A DNA stretch of 64,000 bases from Asterias rubens (taxonomy: Eukaryota; Echinodermata; Asteroidea; Forcipulatida; Asteriidae): positions 15,499,343 through 15,563,342 of the forward strand of contig NC_047063.1 of the NCBI RefSeq assembly GCF_902459465.1, in the 5' to 3' direction. Below are positions 37,501-46,500 of this stretch, in pieces. Position 1 is the first letter of the stretch. Every line of letters starts with the position of its first letter. The notes beneath the pieces were generated by a model. It did not search any database. It had not been told where the DNA came from and was given only the letters and a program-made list of their open reading frames with translations. The position numbers and the translations under genes were made by a program.

Positions 37501-40500
37501 GTTGTAATGGAGACTGGTGAGAGTGTGGTTGCAGCCTCTGTTGTTGAGTCCACAGGTTGTTGAGTTGTTCCTGGTGTGGTTGTAATGGACACTGGTGAGA
37601 GTGTGGTTGCAGCCTCTGTTGTTGAGTCCACAGGTTGTTGAGTTGTTCCTGGTGTGGTTGTAATGGACACTGGTGGAAGTGTGGTTGCAGCCTCAGTTGT
37701 TGAGTCCACAGGTTGTTGAGTTGTTCCTGGTGTGGTTGTAATGGAGACTGGTGAGAGTGTGGTTGCAGCCTCTGTTGTTGAGTCCACAGGTTGTTGAGTT
37801 GTTCCTGGTGTGGTTGTAATGGACACTGGTGGAAGTGTGGTTCCAGCCTCAGTTGTTGAGTCCACAGGTTGTTGAGTTGTTCCTGGTGTGGTTGTAATGG
37901 ACTCTGTTAGAACTGTAGTTGCAGCCTCAGTTGTTGATGCCACAGGTTGTGAAGTTGTTTCTTGTGAGGTTGTTATGGACTCTGTTAGAACTGTAGTTGC
38001 AGCCTCAGTTGTTGAGTCCACAGGTGGTTGAGTCATTCCTTGTGTGGTCGTAATGGACTCTGTTAGAAGTGTGGTTGCTTCTACAGGTTGTGGAGTCCTT
38101 TCTTGTATGGTTGTAATGGACTCTGACAGAAGTGTGGTTGTTTCTTGAGTTGTTGATTCCACAGTTTGTTGAGTTGTTCCTTGTGTGGTGGTAATGGACT
38201 CTGCTGGAAGTGTGGTTGCTTCCACAGGTTGTGGAGTTGTTACTCGAGTGGTGGTTATAGACTCTGGCATAAGTGTGGTTACTGCCTCAGTTGTTGGTTC
38301 CACAGGTTGAGAAGTTGTTTCTCGCATGGTTGTAATGGAGACTGGTGGAAGTGTGGTTGCAACCTCAGTTGATGAGTCCACAGGTTGTTGAGTTGTTCCT
38401 GGTGTGGTTGTAATGGAGACTGGTGGAAGTGTGGTTGTAGCCTCAGTTGTTGAATCCACACGTCGTTGAGTTGTTCCTTGTGTGATCGTAATGGGCTCTG
38501 TTAGAACTGTGGTTGCTTCCACAGGTTGTGGAGTCCTTTCTTGTATGGGTGTAATGGACTCTGACAGAAGTGTGGTTGTTTCCTGAGTTGTTGATTCCAC
38601 AGGCTGTGAAGTTGTTGCTTGTGTGGTGGTAATGGACTCTGTTAGAAGTGTGGTTGCTTCCACAGGTTGGGCAGTTTTTACTTGTGTGGTGGTAATAGAT
38701 TCTTGCATAAGTGTGGTTACTGCCTCAGTTGTTGATTCCACAGGTTGTGGAGTTGTTTCTCGTGTGGTTGTAATGGACTCTGGTGGAAGTGTGGTTGCTG
38801 CTTTAGTCGAGGTGAATTGTACCATTGATGTTTCTTTTATTGTTGTGGTTGGTGTTGTTTCTTGTGCAGTTGTTTTTGACTCTGTTTCTAATGTGGTCGC
38901 TGGTTCAGTTGTTGTTTCAGGTTGTTGTTCCGGTGTTGTTATTAGTTTTGTTGTGATTGGAGCAGTTGTGGTGTCAGGAGGAGCAACTACTGTCTGTGTG
39001 GTGATAAGAATTGGTTTTACCTCTGGAGCTTGAGTTGTGAGAAAGCGCTCAGTTGTTGTTGGCTTGGTTGGTTTCACTGATGTTCTTGTCACAACAACTG
39101 CAAGTTAAGAAGAAAACAAATTTAAAATTAGTATGAGAATTGGGTCCTGAAAATTATTGGAAGGTTATTTACAAAAGAGAAAGACCCTTTTGCTCAATTG
39201 AGTTATTGGGACAGCAAAGTAATATAAATGATTGTTTTTATGAAATTTTAACACTAAACTTAATGACTGCTTTAAAGTGTGGTTACATTTTATATTTATC
39301 AGTGCGATTGAAATTTACAGCCATTTGAATGACGTTTTGTATTATATCAATTCATCATTGTTTGTTTTCCAACAGTCCTGTATTTTTTTTTTAAATATCT
39401 TTTAATAATAATTATAATAATAATAATAATAATGTTTTTTAATATTTAACTATTGTAAATCGTGTGCAATTTGGCCTGTGGGCCACGAAATGTGATTCCA
39501 ATAAAATGAAATGAAATGAGAATGACATTTTGAATTTTAGAAAAAATACCCGAATAGGGCAAATCCAGTTTGAGGCAGGATTTGAAGCAGGGTCCACACA
39601 GGTGGACAAAAAATTCAATCAGTTGAGTCACACTTGGGTATTTCATTTTCAGTTGTATTTTTTCAAACATAGTGGATATTTCGCTTGGGATCAATCTCAC
39701 AAAGAGTTAGGACTAGTCCTAACTTAGGACTAGTAGATATTAAAAAGATATGGCTAGTACTAAGTTAGGACGAGTTAACTCGTCTAAAGTTGCGATAACA
39801 CTAGTTTTAACTCTTTGCGAAATCCACCCGTGGACTGGCTAACTTATAGTTAGCACTTTTAAGCCAGCAGATTTACCGGACACCAACCCAATTCAAGAAG
39901 CCAACAATATAAGAGGGTTGGATTTAATAATTATAATAACATTTAACTGCACTTATAATTATATAGCGCTTCACACAACAGTCATGAAGCGCTTTACACA
40001 AAAAAATAATGAGTTTACCAGTATTTGTTACTACTGCCATCCCAACTTTCAACTAGCACATTTTTGAATAAATCCACAGCATTTTGTTGATTTGTTGCTA
40101 CCAAATTAAAATAAGGTAAATATACTAGGCAACTGGAAAGGTCTGAATTTCATCTCGTGAGTATGAAGTCACATTGAAAATGTTGTCACGGAACCAGACA
40201 AAACAAAAGTCCTCTTAAACAGTCACTCTGCACGTTCAGTGCTGCTTATCAAATGCTGGCTAAATAGCCACCGCCTTTTTCAAAACATATCATAATATGC
40301 TGGAGTTAACTATGGTGTAAATAATCGACGTCATGATTCCAGAGAGAAACACAAGCATCAACGTAGTGATCAAAGTAAAAAGGATTCACCTACAGTACAA
40401 CAATATGAACATTTCAAAGTATGGATGCTCAATTTTAATGCACATACCTTCATCACGGCATTCTCCCGCATATAGTAATCGAAGTGATTTATCCTTTTTC

Positions 40501-43500
40501 ACACAGGAAGTGTAGTACATGAAGCATGAGTTGATGTACGTCTTGCTGTCAGTTCCACAAACTGCATTGTACTTAGTATCACAACGAAACTCTCGACATT
40601 TCTTCTTAATTTTGACTCCTTTAAAACAAAAAACAAAGTGGTAAATATTTGAGTCATTACACTTTCATACTCAAATATTACGACCACCACATAACTCATC
40701 CCTTGAGAACATGGATATTGCCTGCCACACAAGCGAACAAGGTAAGGGTAAAGGCATACATGTAGCAGGGCTTGAATTTAGGGGAAAATCAACAAGACTG
40801 CAGGGCTTGTAGCTCAAACATTGTTCTGGACCAAAGAATTTTTACAAGACCAGGGGTTGGTTTCACAAGAAGTTAAGACGAGTCTTATCTCGAGTTAGGA
40901 TGAGTTACTCGTCCTAACTTAGGACTAGCCATATGTTTTTCATATCTCCTAGGACTTGTCCAAAGTTAGGACTAACTAGTCCTAACTCTTTGTGTAATCG
41001 ACCCCTGAATCAAATTGAGAAGAACATTAACTACACAGTTTTACAATTTGAGCTGTTTGCTCTAAAAGAGAAGATTTATCTCTTCTGCGTTCGAGTCATA
41101 TTTCAATATTCAACAGAATTAAAAAAAAATTATATTGATCACTGTTATTTTAAACCTACGTCGTTAAATGTCAATTTAATAAATAGACCTATATCTAGGG
41201 CATCAATGTTCTGAAATTACCCACTTTTTAAAGACTGTTTTTACCTCTTTTTCCCAAAGCTGCTCACACAGACCAAACAGGGCCTAATTTCATCCCTCTG
41301 CTTAACACCGAATTCTGCACTTACGATCACCATTTACCGCTTACAGTGCAAGCACCAAATTTCTGTGCTAGATTTGTAAGCCTGGTGATTTGGAGTATGC
41401 CATGCATGAGCAAAAATGCCCTCCTAATCCATGACATAGAGCTGAATTCCCTGCTTCTGTAAGCATCAACTCTTTGTTTTAAGCACAGCCATGAAATTTT
41501 GCCCACATCACACAATTTAAAGATTTACTCACCACGAAATTGACACATGCCCCTATGTAGTGGAATGGCTAGGGTTGGATTGTTATTAACACAGGCTGCA
41601 ACAGTCATCACCTGCCTATTCAGGTATGTATTTCCATCTCGACCACACACTGGTCGAAAGGCTGGCGAGTACGTTGTGCTGCATCTTTGAGCTTGTGCTG
41701 TGAAAAATCAAGAAAAAAGGTTTCACATGAAATAATTTTCACAGTTTGGTTGAGTAGGTTCACCCAACACAAGGCCGAAAGGCCACAGAGGGTTAGGGGC
41801 TTCAAGGGAATTTTTTTAAGTGAGAAGAAATATAGATTCTCTTGAACTGTGGCAAACTGTAGTTTAAATCCCCGTTTTGGTTCTTATTTTTTGTCTTCTT
41901 GTCATTCTCCGAGCGCTTTGCAACCTTAGGAAAGGCGCTACATAAATGGTGTTATTATTATATCCAGGTAGTATCAACACTTTCCTTTTTATTTACTTAC
42001 TTCGTTTAAAGTACACCATTAATAATTAGTTTTTGTTAAAGCAAAAAAGAAAGAAAAAGAAAAAAGAAAAAGAAAAAAAAAGCCATCTCTTCTTTGGATG
42101 AGTTTGATACATGGTGCCTCTATAAAAAATTATTAAATAACTAACTGGATTCTCAACTAAAAAAGCCTCAGATCCAAAATTATCACTTAAAGGCTTTGGA
42201 CACTATTGGTTTTTACTCAAAATAATTATTAGCATAAAACCTTACTTGGTAACGAGTAATGGGGAGAGGTTGATAGTATTGTGAGAAACGGCTCCCTCTG
42301 AAGTAAGGTAGTTTTCGAGAAAGAAGTAAATTTCCACGAATTTGATTTCGCGACCTCAGATTTAGAATTTGAGGTCACAAAATCAAGCATCTGAAAGCAC
42401 ACAACTTCGTGTGACAAGTGTGTTTTTTCTTTCTATGTTATCTCGCAACTTCATTGACCAATTGAGCTCAAGTTTTCACAGGTTTGTTATTTTATGCATA
42501 TGTTGAGATACACCAAGTGAGAAGACTGGTCTTTGACAATTACCAATAATGTCCACTGTCTTTAAGTCTGTATAATGAATGCAAGAAAGACTGTGAGGTA
42601 TTGGAGAGGGAACAATGCATCGAAAGGGCATTTAAAATCAAACTGTCACATTGTGATCAATTGATCAATCGTCTCTCCCTCGAACTGTCATTCAGCAATG
42701 CAACAGTGCCAAAAAGAGCCACAGGTGCACCTCTAAGTCCAGTCACTTTAATACACACAGTCATTCTGTAAAGGTCAGCATTTCAATCAGTTCTCAATCA
42801 GAAGGTTTAAAGGTTATGAGTCCAGACCTTAATTTAATCTTGGACAACTGGTTGCAAAGTTATGCTGACGCTACATGTACATGTCTTTAGCAGCCTCATT
42901 GACATGTACTGATGGATTTATTGAGGTAAAAAGTCAATACCAATTACCACTTAAAACAAGCTGCTGCAAATTGAATTAAATGGGGTTATAACTGTCACCA
43001 CTTTCAAATAGGCCTAATTTGAATTGCATTATAACAGCAAATTAAATGTTCCATTAAATTTCCAGTTATCAGATTTCCACAAATATTTATATGGTAAAAA
43101 ATAACAATAAAACAAAGGTAAACATTGACTTTAAAGCAGAAATTGAATTAAGGTCACTATACACAAGACAAGCACATAAACAACAATATAAGTTTCTTCG
43201 AAGACCACTCCTGAAAAGGGCATGTACTATACCATCAATTCAAACACCCAAAAACTGTATGGGTGTAGATCAGTAAATGGAGCTTTCAATGAGCTCAATG
43301 ATCAGCAGATCAAGTCAGTGACTAAGATAATTTGATAAAACAATACGGAGATGACATTCGAAGGATCAACAAAACAGAACTGTGGGTTATTATGAGTAAG
43401 AAAAATGACAGTATGTTGTGACACAATGATTATAAGCAAGACTCCAAGGTCTAATCCAGTTTTGTGATCCTCTCAATTTTAAATAGATAAAGTCCTTATG

Positions 43501-46500
43501 AAAATGGAAACAAAATTCACCATTTAAAGGGAAGGTACACGTTTGGTAGTTACTCAAAACAAATATTAACTTAAAAACTGACTTGGTAACGAGCGTTGGA
43601 GAACTGTTGATAGTATAAAACATTGTGGGAAATGACTCCCTCTTAAGTAACTTTTTTTTTTAAAAAGAGGTAATTTCTCACTAAAATAATAAAAGACTTC
43701 TAGCTAGAAGTCTTTTATTCTTATCTGAAAACACACAAATTCGTCCAACAAGGGTGTTTTTTCTTTCATCATTTCCTCCCAACTTCGATGACCAATTGAG
43801 CCCAAATTTTCACAGGCTTGTTATTTTATGGTTATTATGGGATACACCATGTGAGAAGACTGGTCTTTGACAATTACCAAACGTGTACCTTCCATTTAAC
43901 TTCATGACAAAATGGTGCAAAACCACTCTGTTTGATACCCTTTATGTGCAATTTTTGTCAAAATCCAAAAACCCCTGTAAAGTTTCAAATTTAGGTTCTG
44001 TAGGCCTACATCCTTTCACACAGAATTTTCAATTCATGCTGACCTTCGATGATATTCAGTTAAAATAGAAATGAATTTGACCTTTTGACTAGTGTACAAA
44101 TTTCTCTTTGGAATGAACAGACAGAGTAGTTTAGCTCTCAGATGACGTCATGATTTCATTTTGCTCTGAAAGAGTGCCAATAATTGAAAGAAATTTCACC
44201 CCATTTTTACAGGAGGTTAAAGGCTTTTTCTCACTTCATGAGGGCAATATCTATTAAAACATAAGAGCATCACAAAACTGAATATATTACACCTTGGAGG
44301 CCTTCTTCAAGGAATGAATCTCAATGAAATTGAAAAGGTTACAAACTAGTCTTTTGATTTTCTGTAGTAGGCCTACAGAATGAATTGCCAAGGAGTTTGC
44401 GCGAATTAGATAAGTCAAACATGACTCACTAGTTAAGATGCCAAAACCGTCATTAAATTGAGAACTCGATATGACAGGAGTAGAGTGGACTTGTACAAGA
44501 TTACCACCTGCTGTCCAGATTCAGGAATCTCCTAAGTTCAAGTTGTCCCGAATTTATAATTGGAGACCTTTGATTCCTTTTGCCACTTTACTTTAACTCA
44601 TGGAGGTTGATTGAGTTATTTTGTATGGAGCAATGAGCAGATTGAGTTTAAAAAAATTTAAATTCAAAAAACCTAAGCCTCGAACCTCAAATATTCAAAC
44701 ACAATTTGAATTTGAGTCTACGACTTACAAAGCACTCAAGACCTGATAACAACGAAGCAAGTTTTAAGACTCTTTCCACATTGTCATTTGCAGAAATTTC
44801 TTTATACTGTTCTTCTAAAACAATTCAAGTCAATCAATCTTGCCCATATTAATTTAATGACACCAATAAATGCTACCCATATCTTCTTTGCTGTGTGGTT
44901 TTGTGAGTGTGAACTTGTCTTGCTTTTTACTTGGAAATTTCAGAAGTTGAGGGAGACTACTAAAAGGTCTGAAAAATGTTCTGCTTACTAAGTACTCACT
45001 CAATGTAGGGAAACAGTCAGAACTACTTCTTTTCAAGAACTCATTCAACAATGAAAATTGCTCTTTTAGCCTACTTTTATAGGTTGCTGACCTTGACACA
45101 ATTAAAGCACATGAGCATGAAGTACTTATTTACACACTATATTTACTTACCGGTTCGTATACAGTATCCTTGGCTTTGAACCAGTAGTGTTGGGTCACTT
45201 CGCTGACACGCTGCAGCCTCTAAGTGGCATTTGTTAAGGTAGGATGCATTGTCTGTACCACATACTGGGAGCGCTAAGCTTGGACAACTTCTCGGACACA
45301 CCGGCTTGACTATAGAGAACGGGAAAAGTGTGTTATCAAAACATTGACAATAACAATAACGTGGTCACAAAGTGCAGTTGGATAATGGCCCAATTTCATG
45401 AAGCATGTAAGCACAAAAACCTGCCAAGCACAGAAAAATATCGCTTGGCAGAAACTGTATACAAGTCCACAAAGTTTTCATTGTTTCTTTGCTTGTTATG
45501 GAAACTTGCAAAGCAGTATTTCCCGCTTTACAGTTTATAAAATTGGGCCTTAGTCACTTCGATTGAACTCCATTAGTTGAAAGTAATTTTCAGTCAAGCT
45601 TTCATAATGCAGCTTCTAATTTGAGAATTGTCTTTAATCTTCCTTAGCGCTTCTGATCAAACTGCCTTCTCAAAAATTAAGACCCACAACATGCATCAAA
45701 ACTGATACTTTGTTTTATCTGTTAGTTTTGAATATTTCCCTTCAAATCCTAGTTAATAGTCAATTTTGACTGGTATCATTATTTATCAATTTATTCATAT
45801 GGCAACATATATTATTCTTGTTGACAAGCCTCCTTTGTGTACTAAAGTAAAACTAAATCATATCGTCCATTATTCCCGATGCAGTGTAGAACCTAATCAT
45901 GCTGCCACCATCTTGTGTTCCCTGCATCGAAGTACAGCTATGAATGCAAGCAATGAAAAGAAACCAGACTTTGATTTCCTTCCAGCCTCCGTTTGATTGC
46001 AATCATTCGGATGAAAAACCTAATTTGTGTTACTCACTTTTTATAATAATTCTACACCTCCCCTGGTATCGCATCTCCAGCGATCTATCATTATTTTTAC
46101 ATCGGAAAGACAGTAGAACACACAGGCTGTAGTAGGTCTGTCCATCGCTGCCACAAACTGGTGCATAGTATCTGTTGCACTGACGGCTACACGGCTCAGT
46201 TGCTATTTAGAAGAAAATTCACAAAACAAATTCAGTCAGTGTTTTGATAAAAGTTGCTTTCAGTTCACTATTCAGTTTTAAAATAAAGTTGGATTTGTTT
46301 GCATACTGTGTTCAAATGTTCGGTTTAAGATCTAGTTGCAATAACGTAACCCTCCGTCAGCAGAAGGGTTACGTTATCGCAATTTTTTAAGATCATGTAA
46401 AAAACCTTTCTTTTGTTGATAAACAAACCGCCTTGTTGGCATGGTCGGCCGAATGTTAGTAAAACACTCAATCGTAAAAACAGATGTTTCAACAAAACTC

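Larger units (their letters stand above)
39098..40447. other. Intron between Kazal 4 and the mucin exon
   Basis: Carries several transposon traces listed separately and otherwise AT-rich DNA. A fragment TATATAGCGCTTCACACAAC ... GAAGCGCTTTACAC (about 39961-40000) resembles a common interspersed repeat tail. Confidence 0.6.
40619..41532. other. Intron between Kazal 3 and Kazal 4
   Basis: Occupied largely by two foldback elements (40854-41008 and 41280-41504). The rest is AT-rich without features. Confidence 0.7.
41698..45150. other. Intron between Kazal 2 and Kazal 3
   Basis: Contains a SINE-like tail, two family-1 MITEs and an A-rich purine tract at about 42041-42082. The remaining sequence is AT-rich without exon-like stretches. 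Confidence 0.6.

Noticed and set aside
20962..39033. Many plus-strand open frames (up to 264 codons) opposite the mucin exon
   Set aside because: They are shadows. Thr- and Ser-rich codons read antisense give Val/Ser/Gly-rich frames with few stops, and they repeat with the mucin units.
39090..39092. Apparent start of the giant open frame at 39092 on the minus strand
   Set aside because: The codon is GTG inside the exon. The acceptor TTGCAG just upstream and the phase-1 match to Kazal exon 5 show it is an internal Val.
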